Source: CAYMJA01 sp964391095
GTDB taxonomy: Bacteria; Patescibacteriota; Minisyncoccia; Minisyncoccales; GWA2-38-27
Assembly: GCA_964391095.1 (NCBI GenBank)
Contig: CAYMJA010000006.1
Span: 1-35,313, forward strand
Length of the DNA stretch: 35,313 nt
Reading direction: 5' to 3'
This document shows positions 13,445-22,035 of the stretch, piece after piece. The notes under the pieces are model-generated. The model was not told the DNA's origin, made no database searches, and saw only the letters and a program-made list of their open reading frames with translations. A program made the position numbers and the translations under genes. Positions within the stretch are counted from its first letter, which is position 1. Every line of letters starts with the position of its first letter.

Positions 13445-14449
13445 ATGGAACAAGAATTTAAAAACAAAAAAATACTTATAACCGGCGGAGCCGGATCGGT
13501 TGGACATGCTTTGGTAAAAGAATTGTTGAAGTACGATATTAAGACGATTCGTATCTTTGATTTGTCGGAAAATGAGATGTTTGAGATAAAGAACAGCTTT
13601 TCCGGAGAAAAAAGATTGCGTTATTTGATTGGCGATGTAAAAGATTTGGACAGATTAAAGCTTGCAATGGAAGGGATTGATGTCGTTATTCATTTAGCGG
13701 CAATGAAGCATGTATATGCCTGTGAGTATAATCCATTTGAAGCAATCAAGACAAATATACAAGGACTCCAAAATGTTATAGATTGCGCAAGAAATGAAAA
13801 TGTTGAAAAAGTGATTTTTTCAAGCACTGACAAAGCTGCCCATCCTTTAAATGTAATGGGCATGACCAAGCTTATGGGAGAGAAACTCATTTCTTTAGCA
13901 AATTATTATAAGGGGGACAAGAGGACTTTGTTTGCTTCTGTGCGTTTTGGCAATGTAATAGGCTCTAATGGTTCTGTTGTTCCTCTTTTCAAAAAGCAGA
14001 TTGAAGATGGTAGACCAATTACAATTACCGATAAACAAATGACTCGTTTTGTCATTACAATGGATGAGGCGGTAAACTTAATTTGCAAAGCCGTTAAACT
14101 TGTAAAAGGAGGAGAGACATTTATTTGGAAGATGAGAACATTGAAAATCATTGATTTAGCCCAGGCAATGATAAATAGATATGCCGATGGAAAGGAAATT
14201 AAAATGATTATTACCGGAAAGAAGGAAGGCGAGAAAATGGATGAAGAAATAATGTCAGATGAAGAACTTGCTCGGACAATAGAAGCAGATAACCTTTATA
14301 TTATTTTCCCAACGATTAACTATTCAAGCGTTAGAAGCAGATATCAAAATGCAAGACCTGTTGAGAATCCAATTATTGCTTCAAACATGGGCAGATATAT
14401 GTCTCAACAAGAGATAAATCAGTTATTGGAAGCAGAAATAGATTTATGA
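13445..14449 (+). CDS. UDP-N-acetylglucosamine 4,6-dehydratase-like SDR (PseB/CapD family)
   Basis: A 334-residue extended short-chain dehydrogenase (Polysacc_synt_2). NAD-binding ITGGAGSVG is at 12-20, HLAAMKHV at 83-90, and the active site SSTDKAAHPLNVMGMTK ends at Lys142. Met138 stands where most SDRs have the catalytic Tyr, giving an SMK triad as in WbpM/FlaA1/CapD-type enzymes rather than the SYK of Helicobacter PseB. It lacks the membrane domain of WbpM. It should convert UDP-GlcNAc to a 4-keto-6-deoxy sugar, the first step to nonulosonic acids. Whether C5 is inverted (pseudaminic) or retained (legionaminic or bacillosamine) cannot be settled from the motif alone. It overlaps the radical SAM gene by 4 bases. 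Confidence 0.85.
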   Translation: MEQEFKNKKILITGGAGSVGHALVKELLKYDIKTIRIFDLSENEMFEIKNSFSGEKRLRYLIGDVKDLDRLKLAMEGIDVVIHLAAMKHVYACEYNPFEAIKTNIQGLQNVIDCARNENVEKVIFSSTDKAAHPLNVMGMTKLMGEKLISLANYYKGDKRTLFASVRFGNVIGSNGSVVPLFKKQIEDGRPITITDKQMTRFVITMDEAVNLICKAVKLVKGGETFIWKMRTLKIIDLAQAMINRYADGKEIKMIITGKKEGEKMDEEIMSDEELARTIEADNLYIIFPTINYSSVRSRYQNARPVENPIIASNMGRYMSQQEINQLLEAEIDL

Positions 14450-15867
14450 CAAAAGTTTTGTTAATTGATCCGCCGTTCCCAGAAAGGCCCTGGGATATAA
14501 AGTGGTTGACGCAGTTTCCCCCAAAAGGTCTTATGTATATAGCGGCATATTTGCGTAATAAAGGAATTGAAGTGGATGTTTTAGACACAAAACAGATGCA
14601 GTATGAAAGACCTTCGCTTCTTTCGCGTTCAATAGAGGAAATACAACAATTTGTAAAATATTATGTAAAAGAGCATAATCCAGAGATTATTGGAGTAACA
14701 TCAACAACCATATCATATATTCCAGCGACAAAGATAGCTATGGCAGCAAAACAAGCCGTCCCAAGCGCAAAAGTAGTTATTGGGGGAGTACACGTTACAT
14801 TTACAGCTCAGGAAGCTTTAAACGAATGCCCCTGGATTGATATTGTTGTCAGAGGGGAAGGGGAGCGTCCGATGCTTGAACTTGCTCAAGGCAGACCTCT
14901 TTCACAAATACAAAACATTAGTTATAGAAATAACGGAGAGGTTATTGACAATCCAAGAGGTCCATTAATGCATCCCGATGAAATTCCTATACCGGCATAT
15001 GATATGCTTGATATGAACAAATATGCTTATGTTGTTTTAACCTGTACCCGAGGATGTCCTCACAATTGTACTTTTTGCGAAGTGCCCTTAATGCAGGGCA
15101 AAGGAATTCGCTACCGTTCTGTTGAAAAAGTATCCCAAGAATTAGAACTTGCCTTATCGTTAAACCCAAAGCTTGAGATAAGGTATGAAGATGAGTTTAT
15201 GGGTTTGGACACAGAGAGAACAAAACAGATTTTAGATGTAGTAAAAAGTAAGAAAATTGGACAATTTCGGGCAGCAACGAGGCCGGACGGACTTAACGAC
15301 GAGATTCTTGTGAAATTAAAAGAAGCTGGTTGCACTAATTTATATATAGGAATGGAGTCAGGTTCAGATGAAGTTCTTAGAATTAACAAACGTGGCATTA
15401 CTGTAGCTAAGATTTTAGAGATTGCTGAAATGTTTTTAAGAAATGAAATGCTATTTCACTCTGGCTTTATTTTAGGACTTCCGGGAGAAACTAAAGAAAC
15501 ACTCCAAAAAACGCTTGATATAGCGTTAAAATGTTGCGATGCTACATTTACAACAGTAAGAAAGAATTTCAAAGAGTTTCTTAAAATAATGCCGTTTAAA
15601 TTAATTGTAGAGAATTCAAGAGCAGAGTTTAATATCTTAGCTCCAAATCCGGGAACAGAGATATTTAAGAATCCTGAGAAGTTTAGGTATAAGATATTTC
15701 ATAAGAATTGGGAACTTTATGATTGTAACACCAGTGTTGGCGAACCATATGATGTGAGCGCTCCAGAAATTGAGGCATTTAAAAACAAAGCATTTAGAGC
15801 TGTTCAAGATAAAATGAGAAAGTATAATTTGCCTGTAAACTGGTGGGATTACGGGTATAAGGGTTAA
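14446..15867 (+). CDS. B12-binding radical SAM protein
   Basis: A 473-residue enzyme with an N-terminal cobalamin-binding-like Rossmann domain (about 1-160: LLIDPPFPE, GVTSTTISYIPA, VVIGGVHVTF, VVRGEGE) and a radical SAM domain from about 195. The 4Fe-4S cysteines are C204, C208 and C211 (GCPHNCTFC); C200 is an extra Cys. YIGMESGSDEVLRINKRG and HSGFILGLPGETKETLQKT are typical barrel motifs. Family members catalyse C-methylation, epimerisation or rearrangement by radical chemistry. It sits inside the nonulosonic-acid module, overlapping both neighbours (ATGA upstream, TAATG downstream), implying action on a nucleotide sugar or the finished glycan. The specific reaction is unknown. Confidence 0.88.
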   Translation: MTKVLLIDPPFPERPWDIKWLTQFPPKGLMYIAAYLRNKGIEVDVLDTKQMQYERPSLLSRSIEEIQQFVKYYVKEHNPEIIGVTSTTISYIPATKIAMAAKQAVPSAKVVIGGVHVTFTAQEALNECPWIDIVVRGEGERPMLELAQGRPLSQIQNISYRNNGEVIDNPRGPLMHPDEIPIPAYDMLDMNKYAYVVLTCTRGCPHNCTFCEVPLMQGKGIRYRSVEKVSQELELALSLNPKLEIRYEDEFMGLDTERTKQILDVVKSKKIGQFRAATRPDGLNDEILVKLKEAGCTNLYIGMESGSDEVLRINKRGITVAKILEIAEMFLRNEMLFHSGFILGLPGETKETLQKTLDIALKCCDATFTTVRKNFKEFLKIMPFKLIVENSRAEFNILAPNPGTEIFKNPEKFRYKIFHKNWELYDCNTSVGEPYDVSAPEIEAFKNKAFRAVQDKMRKYNLPVNWWDYGYKG

Positions 15868-16799
15868 TGAAAAAGATTTTAATAACAGGAGGAGCAGGTT
15901 TTATAGGTCGTTGGGTTGCAAAAAACTTGCTTAATAAAGGACATAAAGTTTGGATTTTAGATAATCTTTCAAATGGTTTTGAAAGCAATATTGAGGAGTT
16001 TAAGAATCAATTAGAGGATTTTGTAATAGGAGATATTAAAGACAATGAATTAATCTCAAAGCTATTTGAAAATCACTTTAATATATGTATTCATTTTGCT
16101 GCCGCAATAAATGTTCAAGAGAGTATTGATAATCCAGAAAAAAGTTTTAATGATAATTGCTTAGGTACTTTTAATATTCTTGAACAATGCAGAAAACATA
16201 ATACAAAAATGGTCTTTGCAAGTTCTGCTTTGGTTTATAAAACAGCTGGAGCAGGACAGAAAATAGCAGAACAGCATTTGCTTAATGCTTCATCTCCTTA
16301 TACAGCAAGTAAAATCAGTGGTGAAAATCTTGTAATCTCTTATTTTAAAACATATAATTTGCCGATTGTGATTCTAAGACCTTTCAGTATTTATGGTCCT
16401 TATCAAAGAAAAGATTCAGAAGGAGGAGTAATGAGCATTTTTATAAATAACAAGCTAAAAGGAGAGCCATTAGAAGTTTTTGGAGATGGTAGACAAGGAA
16501 GAGACTTCTTTTATATAGAGGATTGTGCAGAATTTGTTGCCAGGGTCTGTTTTAGCGATAAAGCAAATGGTCAGATTTTTAATGCTGGTTCTGGAATAGA
16601 AATAAAAATAAAGGATTTAGCAAAGAAAATAGCTGATAACAAAATAGAGATAAAGTTTATTAAGCATCATCATCCTCGGGCTGAAATAATGAATATGCGC
16701 GCGGATTCGTCTAAAGCAGAGAAAATCTTAGGATGGAAACCAACAACAAGTTTAGAACAAGGAATCATTAAAACAACACAATGGCTAAAATCCCAATAA
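15867..16799 (+). CDS. NAD-dependent sugar epimerase/dehydratase (GalE-like SDR)
   Basis: A 310-residue extended SDR. ITGGAGFIG at 6-14 binds NAD, DNLSNG at 32-37 is typical of UDP-sugar epimerases, HFAAAINVQES is at 76-86, and the SYK active site uses Ser119/120, Tyr145 and Lys149 (YTASK). RPFSIYGPYQR and GDGRQGRDFFYIEDC (about 177-225) are shared with GalE and UDP-glucuronate epimerases. It probably epimerises C4 of a UDP-sugar, but a 4,6-dehydratase or C5 activity is possible. It shares one base with the stop of the radical SAM gene and overlaps the PseC-like gene by 19 bases, so it belongs to the nonulosonic module, where canonical Pse pathways have no such enzyme. Confidence 0.85.
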   Translation: MKKILITGGAGFIGRWVAKNLLNKGHKVWILDNLSNGFESNIEEFKNQLEDFVIGDIKDNELISKLFENHFNICIHFAAAINVQESIDNPEKSFNDNCLGTFNILEQCRKHNTKMVFASSALVYKTAGAGQKIAEQHLLNASSPYTASKISGENLVISYFKTYNLPIVILRPFSIYGPYQRKDSEGGVMSIFINNKLKGEPLEVFGDGRQGRDFFYIEDCAEFVARVCFSDKANGQIFNAGSGIEIKIKDLAKKIADNKIEIKFIKHHHPRAEIMNMRADSSKAEKILGWKPTTSLEQGIIKTTQWLKSQ

Positions 16800-17929
16800 T
16801 TCCCTATAGTCATCAATGGATAGATAATAAGGACATAAAAGAGGTGGTCAAAGTATTAAAAGCCGATTGGATAACTCAAGGTCCAAAAGTTAAGGAATTT
16901 GAAAAAGCTGTTGCTAAATATTGCGGCGCGAAATATGCAGTAGCAGTTTGCTCAGGGACCGCTGCCCTACAAGCAGCATATAAAACAGCTGGAATTAAAT
17001 CAGGAGATGAGGTAATTACTACTCCCTTAACTTTTGCCGCTACTGCAAATACCGTGGTTTATTGTGGAGGGAAGCCAGTTTTTGCTGATATTCAAGAAGA
17101 TAGTTTGAATATTGACCCGAAAGAAATCTCAAAGAAAATTACCAAAAAAACAAAAGCAATTGTGCCGGTAGATTTCGGGGGCCTGCCCTGTGATTATGAT
17201 GAAATTAGAAAAATAGCCCAAAAATATAAACTTTTAATAATTGAAGACGCTTCCCATGCTTTAGGGTCTTTGTATAAAGGGAAGAAGATTGGAGGTTTGA
17301 CTGGTATGACAATTTTGAGTTTTCATCCAGTAAAAGCTATCACTACCGGTGAAGGGGGGATGATATTGACAAATAGTAAAAATTTTTATGAAAAATTAAA
17401 AATCTTTAGGCATCACGGAATAGTGAAAAAGCCGGAAAAAGGCAAGTGGTATTATGAAATAGAAGAGCCAGGATTAAATTTAAGAATTACTGATTTTCAA
17501 TGCGCTTTAGGTTTGAGTCAATTAAAAAAATTAGACAGATTTATAAACAGAAGAAGAGAAATTGTATCTAAGTATAATAAAGCATTTAAGAACATCCAAG
17601 AAATTATAACCCCAAAAGAAAAAAATTATGTGAAATCGGCTTGGCACATATATCCGATTCAGTTAAATCTGGAAAAATTAAAAGTTAATCGTAAAAAAAT
17701 ATTTGAGGACTTACAAAAAAAAGGAATTGGAGTTCAGGTTCATTATGTACCCCTTCATTTCCAGCCGTTTTGCAGGAAGCAATTTGGCTATAAAAGAGGA
17801 GATTTTCCAATTGCAGAAAAATATTATCAAAGAGCAATAACTTTACCTCTTTTTCCAAAAATGGCCGATGAAGAGGTTAAAAAAGTCATTAAAACAGTTA
17901 AAAAAATAATTAATTCTTACAAAAAATGA
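16781..17929 (+). CDS. pseC: DegT/DnrJ/EryC1 PLP aminotransferase, PseC-like
   Basis: A 382-residue PLP-dependent sugar aminotransferase. It adds an amino group at C4 of the 4-keto-6-deoxy UDP-HexNAc. The N-terminus IPYSHQWIDNKDIKEVVKVL, the stretch CSGTAALQAAYKTAGI and the PLP-lysine motif SFHPVKAITTGEGG (Lys185) fit PseC closely; EDASHALGS holds the Asp that contacts the pyridine nitrogen. Length is normal. It follows the dehydratase/radical SAM/epimerase genes and leads into the pseudaminic-associated methylase and synthase. Related aminotransferases (LegC, PglE) are the alternatives, so the symbol is a best fit. Confidence 0.82.
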   Translation: MAKIPIIPYSHQWIDNKDIKEVVKVLKADWITQGPKVKEFEKAVAKYCGAKYAVAVCSGTAALQAAYKTAGIKSGDEVITTPLTFAATANTVVYCGGKPVFADIQEDSLNIDPKEISKKITKKTKAIVPVDFGGLPCDYDEIRKIAQKYKLLIIEDASHALGSLYKGKKIGGLTGMTILSFHPVKAITTGEGGMILTNSKNFYEKLKIFRHHGIVKKPEKGKWYYEIEEPGLNLRITDFQCALGLSQLKKLDRFINRRREIVSKYNKAFKNIQEIITPKEKNYVKSAWHIYPIQLNLEKLKVNRKKIFEDLQKKGIGVQVHYVPLHFQPFCRKQFGYKRGDFPIAEKYYQRAITLPLFPKMADEEVKKVIKTVKKIINSYKK

Positions 17930-18573
17930 AAGAAACAAAACAACTTAAAACTTGGAAAACCAAATTTGGCAAAGAATATACAGATAGAAATATGATGTCT
18001 CCCGAAGAGGCAAATCAGCTGCCTGCCAAGAATTACGGGATATCAAGAATAGCACTTAATAGAGAATTCCTTGGAGGTTTTGATGTAAATAGATTCTTGG
18101 AAGTTGGTTGTAATATTGGCAACCAGTTACTTTTGTTCCAAAAAATAGGTTACACAGATTTATGGGGGATTGAACCCCAAGATTATGCTTTAGAAATTGC
18201 AAAAAAGAGGACAAAGGATATTAATCTTGTAAAAGCTTCAGCTTTTGATATTCCATTCAAGGATAATTATTTTGATGTGGTTTTTACATCCGGAGTATTA
18301 ACACACATTTCTCCAAAAGATATCGAAAAAGCAATAGATGAGATGCATAGATGCTCTAGAAAATATATATTGGGACTTGAGCCCTACCATCCCAAAGATT
18401 ATCAGATGGTTAATTACCGGGGAAACGATAATTTATTATGGAAAACAAATTTTCCAAAATTATTTTTAGATAAATTTCAAGATTTGAAGTTAGTACATCA
18501 AAAGATTCTAAAACGCAAAAGCGATGATAATTTAGATGTTATGTATTTATTAGAAAAAAAGGAGACTCTCTGA
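17926..18573 (+). CDS. Pseudaminic acid biosynthesis-associated methylase
   Basis: A 215-residue SAM methyltransferase. The start TWKTKFGKEYTDRNMMSPEE is characteristic of the family named pseudaminic acid biosynthesis-associated methylase (TIGR03587, from memory). Motif I is LEVGCNIG (58-65); YFDVVFTSGVLTHISPKDIE is the post-II segment; the C-terminus YMVNYRGND-type region is conserved. Its start overlaps the PseC-like stop by 4 bases. Known members occur in Pse clusters, but the methylated position has not been defined to my knowledge. Its presence supports a modified nonulosonic acid rather than plain sialic acid. Confidence 0.8.
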   Translation: MKETKQLKTWKTKFGKEYTDRNMMSPEEANQLPAKNYGISRIALNREFLGGFDVNRFLEVGCNIGNQLLLFQKIGYTDLWGIEPQDYALEIAKKRTKDINLVKASAFDIPFKDNYFDVVFTSGVLTHISPKDIEKAIDEMHRCSRKYILGLEPYHPKDYQMVNYRGNDNLLWKTNFPKLFLDKFQDLKLVHQKILKRKSDDNLDVMYLLEKKETL

Positions 18574-18587
18574 CAAGAGTAAAGAAT

Positions 18588-19694
18588 ATGAAAAGAGTTA
18601 AAATTTTTAATAAATGGATAGAGCAAGGAAAACCAGTTTTTATTATTGCTGAAGCGGGCTCTAATCATGACGGTAAATTTGAGCAAGCAAAAAAACTGAT
18701 AGACATTGCTACCTGGGCTGGAGTAGACGCAGTAAAGTTTCAATTATTTCGGGCATCTAAAATTTACCCGCCAAATTGCGGCAAAATTCCCGGTCCCCAA
18801 GGGGAAATAGACTTATATAAGTTTTTTGAACAGGTTGAAATACCCTTTAAGTGGCTTTCTTTATTGAAAAAATATGCTGAAAAAAGAGGATTAGTTTTTA
18901 TTGTTACGCCTTTTGACGAGGAAGCAGTGGATGTATTAGAGAAAATTAATATAGAAGTTTACAAAATTGCTTCATCAGAATTAAATCATTTACCTTTATT
19001 GAGTCATATTGCCAAAAATCAAAAACCAATGATTCTTTCTTCCGGATTGAGTAGATTATCGGATATTGAGGAAGCACTTGATACTGTTTATGGAGAAAAT
19101 AATCAGAAGATTATTCTTTTGCATTGTCTTAGTAGCTATCCAGCACCGCCGGAAGAATATAATTTGAAGGTAATAGAAACCTTGAGAAATGCCTTTCAGG
19201 TTCCGGTAGGTATTTCCGACCATTCTTTAGATCCGGTTCTTATTCCAAAATTAGCGGCATGTTGTGGGGCTTCAGTAATTGAAAAACATTTCACATTGAG
19301 TAAAAAATTAGCAGGAGCAGATCATCCATTTGCTTTAGAACCGAACGAGCTTAAATTAATGGTTAGAGAAGTAAGGAAGACAGAAAAGTGGAGCGAGAAA
19401 AAAAAGAGAAGTTTTCTTGCCAGTAAACCATTTTATAAAAAAATTCTTGGGGTAGGTCAAAAAATTATTACTCCTTCGGAAAGAGAGATTTATCCCGGAG
19501 ATAAGAGAAGTATTTTCGTAACTAAAAATCTTAAAAAGAATGCAAGATTAAATAAAAGTAATGCCGCTATTTTAAGAGCCGAAAGACACCTAAAGCCGGG
19601 CCTTCATCCTCGATATTTTGATTTAGTTTTAGGTAAAAAAGTTGTTAAATCAATAAAAAAATATACCGGTCTTCAATGGAAACATTTATTATGA
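18588..19694 (+). CDS. pseI: Pseudaminic/N-acetylneuraminic acid synthase (PseI/NeuB family)
   Basis: A 368-residue enzyme with an N-terminal NeuB TIM barrel (about 15-260) and a C-terminal SAF/antifreeze-like domain (about 300-360). It condenses a 6-deoxy-diacetamido-hexose (or ManNAc) with phosphoenolpyruvate to make a nine-carbon acid. Visible motifs are IIAEAGSNHDGKFEQAKKLI, DAVKFQLFRASKIY, IYKIASSE-type KIASSELNHLPLL, PVGISDHSLDP and IEKHFTLSKKLAGADHPFAL. The SAF part reads ITPSEREIYPGDKRSIFV. The PseC- and PseG-like neighbours favour a pseudaminic product over sialic or legionaminic acid, but the family cannot be split with certainty by eye. Confidence 0.88.
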   Translation: MKRVKIFNKWIEQGKPVFIIAEAGSNHDGKFEQAKKLIDIATWAGVDAVKFQLFRASKIYPPNCGKIPGPQGEIDLYKFFEQVEIPFKWLSLLKKYAEKRGLVFIVTPFDEEAVDVLEKINIEVYKIASSELNHLPLLSHIAKNQKPMILSSGLSRLSDIEEALDTVYGENNQKIILLHCLSSYPAPPEEYNLKVIETLRNAFQVPVGISDHSLDPVLIPKLAACCGASVIEKHFTLSKKLAGADHPFALEPNELKLMVREVRKTEKWSEKKKRSFLASKPFYKKILGVGQKIITPSEREIYPGDKRSIFVTKNLKKNARLNKSNAAILRAERHLKPGLHPRYFDLVLGKKVVKSIKKYTGLQWKHLL

Positions 19695-20488
19695 ACTCTG
19701 TTAGAAACCCTAAAAGCAGTCAAACGGTTCCTGTTAGAAAAATGAAAATTTCTAACGGATTGAAAGTAGCTATCATTCAAGCGAGAATAGGGTCTACCCG
19801 TTTACCGGGAAAAGTTTTAAAGAAAATTAATGGAAAATCAATGCTTGAACAGGTGATTAATAGAGTGAAATTAGCCAAGAAAGTAGATAAAGTGGTTTTA
19901 GCTATTCCAGATACCTCTAAAGATGATGTTTTGCTTAAATTAGCTAAAGGATTAAATACGGTTTGTATAAGAGGAAGCGAGAAAAATGTTTTAAGTCGTT
20001 TTTTAAAAGCTGCCAAAGAAACTAAGGCCAAGATAATTGTTAGGATTACCGGCGATTGTCCTTTGATTGACCCGCGGATAATAGATAGAACAATAAGTAT
20101 CTTTAAAGAAGAAAGTTGTGATTATCTTGTTCAGGATGTTACATACGGAGGTTATCCTCGAGGTTTTGATACAGAAATATTTTTTTTAGAAACTTTAACA
20201 AAAGCGGCAAGATTGGCTAAGAGAGATTATCATAGAGAACATGTGACAATTTCTATCTATGAACATCCTGAAATATTTAAAATCAGATATTATAAAGCAC
20301 CCAAAAAGTTTTATAGACCGAATTTAAGGCTTTGTGTAGATGAACCAATTGATTTAATTGTAGTCAGGAAAATATTTAAACATTTTAAACCAAGAGAAGA
20401 TTTTACTGCTCAAGAAATCATTGAATATCTTGATAAAAATCCTCAGATAGCAGCCATAAATAAAGATGTTAGGCAAAAAACAAAATAA
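19676..20488 (+). CDS. SpsF-type CMP-nonulosonic acid cytidylyltransferase
   Basis: A 270-residue (or 248-residue) nucleotidyltransferase of the SpsF/acylneuraminate cytidylyltransferase family. VAIIQARIGSTRLPGKVLKK is the family signature, followed by VVLAIPDTSKDD and RITGDCPLIDPRIID with the metal-binding Asp. In this locus it should activate the nonulosonic acid as CMP-sugar (PseF role). The ATG at 19676 overlaps the synthase by 19 bases, but the first 22 residues (with NSVRNP and VPVRK) derive from a short repeat; the ATG at 19742, MKISNGLKVAIIQ, gives a more typical start yet lies in the loop of a hairpin. SpsF enzymes are otherwise linked to spore-coat or surface polysaccharides. Confidence 0.85.
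   Translation: METFIMNSVRNPKSSQTVPVRKMKISNGLKVAIIQARIGSTRLPGKVLKKINGKSMLEQVINRVKLAKKVDKVVLAIPDTSKDDVLLKLAKGLNTVCIRGSEKNVLSRFLKAAKETKAKIIVRITGDCPLIDPRIIDRTISIFKEESCDYLVQDVTYGGYPRGFDTEIFFLETLTKAARLAKRDYHREHVTISIYEHPEIFKIRYYKAPKKFYRPNLRLCVDEPIDLIVVRKIFKHFKPREDFTAQEIIEYLDKNPQIAAINKDVRQKTK
19694..19758. repeat. Palindromic repeat element at the N-terminus of the SpsF-type gene
   Basis: CTGTTAGAAA occurs at 19698-19707 and again at 19731-19740. GTTAGAAA (19733-19740) pairs with TTTCTAAC (19749-19756) in a perfect 8-bp hairpin whose loop holds the ATG at 19742. The segment from 19694 resembles 223-241 at the other end of the window. In-frame placement recalls the palindromic elements that insert into Rickettsia genes. 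Confidence 0.5.
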
Positions 20489-21323
20489 AATTTCCATTGC
20501 TTTCGCTGTCAAGTCTAATAAAAAAATCGGAGCAGGGCATTTAGAAAGATGTAGGGCCTTAGCAAAGAAATTTCAGCAGATGATAGAATGTAATATAAGG
20601 TTTTTTCCAAGAATTTCTTTAAATAAAATTTCTAATTTTGATATTTGCATAGTTGATTTATTAGATATTAAAGAAAAACAAATAAAGCAATTAAAAAAAC
20701 AGAATAAATTATTAATACGTATTGATAATAATAGAGATTGCATAATTTTAAAAAAAGAATTTGAAAAACTTGCAAAAAAAACAAAACCAATATTAAAAAA
20801 CCCAAAACAAATTTTTGTTTGTTTTGGGGGAAGCGATGCTAATAATTTAACAGAAAGATTAATAAAAAGTTTAAAACAAATAAATCTTGATAAGAGAATC
20901 AAAATTAATGTTATATTAGGGCCTTTGTTTGGCAAATCAAAAAAAATACAAAATCTCATTAAATTTGATAAGCGGTATGTTCTACATAAAAATATTTCTA
21001 ATTTGGCTAATCTATTATGGCAGTCTGACTTAGCTATAATTAGCGGAGGAACTTTAATGTATGAGGCCTGCCTATTGGGTATTCCGAGTATAGTAATTTG
21101 TCAAAACCAAGAACAAAACAGAGAAGCAGGATTTTTTGAAAAGAAAAGAGCAGTAATAAATTTAGGAGTTTATAATAAATTAGATAATAAAAAGACAGGA
21201 AATACCATTTTATTTCTTTTAAATAATTTAAATTTAAGAAAGCAAATGTCAAAAACAGGTAAAAAACTGATAAATCCTGATGGGGCAGAAAGAATTGTAA
21301 AAATTGTTCTTAAAACATTATGA
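20466..21323 (+). CDS. pseG: PseG-like UDP-sugar hydrolase
   Basis: A 285-residue GT-B-fold protein. GAGHLERCRALAKK (22-35) matches the PseG signature, with His25 at the place of the catalytic His. IFVCFGGSDANNLTERLIKS starts the second domain, and AIISGGTLMYEACLLGIPSI plus CQNQEQNREAGFFE form the UDP-binding side. PseG removes UDP from UDP-2,4-diacetamido-2,4,6-trideoxy-L-altrose before condensation with PEP. The first 60 residues are as expected, but the segment before residue 115 is very Lys-rich. It overlaps the cytidylyltransferase by 23 bases and WbqC by 4. PseG is the best single argument for pseudaminic rather than legionaminic chemistry, which uses a NeuC-like enzyme instead. Confidence 0.82.
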   Translation: MLGKKQNKISIAFAVKSNKKIGAGHLERCRALAKKFQQMIECNIRFFPRISLNKISNFDICIVDLLDIKEKQIKQLKKQNKLLIRIDNNRDCIILKKEFEKLAKKTKPILKNPKQIFVCFGGSDANNLTERLIKSLKQINLDKRIKINVILGPLFGKSKKIQNLIKFDKRYVLHKNISNLANLLWQSDLAIISGGTLMYEACLLGIPSIVICQNQEQNREAGFFEKKRAVINLGVYNKLDNKKTGNTILFLLNNLNLRKQMSKTGKKLINPDGAERIVKIVLKTL

Positions 21324-22024
21324 AAGCAGTGATAATGCAACCCACATATCTGCCCTGGATAGGATATTTCGATTTAATGGACCAAAGTGATATTTTTGTT
21401 TTTTTGGATGATGTTCAGTTTAGTAAACAATCTTGGCAGCAAAAAAATAAAATAAAAACGCCCCAAGGACAACTTTTACTGACTATACCTATTGTAAGAA
21501 GACATCCTCAAAAAATTTACGATGTTGAAATTAATAATTCTCAACCATGGCAATCTGTTCATCTAAGGAGCATTCGATATAATTATTCAAAAGCAAAGTA
21601 TTTTGATAGATATATCAAAGACCTCGAGAAATTTTATTTTAAAAAAGTGACAAAATTAACTGAGTTTACGGTTCCTATTATTTTATGGATAAAAGATATT
21701 CTGGGAATAGAATGCCAGTTCATTAATGCTTCTGAATTAGACGTTAAGGGTTCGAAAGTAGAATTGCTTATTGATATTTGTCATAAAATTAGAGCAGACG
21801 AGTATCTATCGCCTGCGAGGGCTAAAGAGTATATTAATACAAATAATCTTTTTGCAAAAGAGAATATAAAATTAAAGTATCATCAGTATAACCATCCGGA
21901 ATATTCTCAATTATGGGGAGAGTTTGTTCCTTATCTTTCAGTAATTGATTTACTTTTTAATCAAGGAGATAAGTCCCTTTCTATCATTAGAAAAGGGGCC
22001 AAAAATAAAATTATAGCAAAGTAA
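21320..22024 (+). CDS. WbqC-like family protein
   Basis: A 234-residue protein starting VIMQPTYLPWIGYFDLMDQS, the clear WbqC signature, followed by FVFLDDVQFSKQSWQQKNKI and LLLTIPIVRR. The WbqC family is widespread in O-antigen and capsule clusters; its biochemical role is not well established. Here it ends the nonulosonic module (ATGA overlap with the PseG-like gene), and the locus lacks an obvious PseH N-acetyltransferase, so an acyl-transfer or amino-sugar role is worth considering. That is context-based inference only. Confidence 0.88.
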   Translation: MKAVIMQPTYLPWIGYFDLMDQSDIFVFLDDVQFSKQSWQQKNKIKTPQGQLLLTIPIVRRHPQKIYDVEINNSQPWQSVHLRSIRYNYSKAKYFDRYIKDLEKFYFKKVTKLTEFTVPIILWIKDILGIECQFINASELDVKGSKVELLIDICHKIRADEYLSPARAKEYINTNNLFAKENIKLKYHQYNHPEYSQLWGEFVPYLSVIDLLFNQGDKSLSIIRKGAKNKIIAK

Positions 22025-22035
22025 TTGATATAATT

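Noticed and set aside
20573..20959. 128-residue minus-strand open frame opposite the PseG-like gene.
   Set aside because: It is Phe/Leu/Ile-rich because it is the complement of Lys/Asn-rich coding; no start signal or family.
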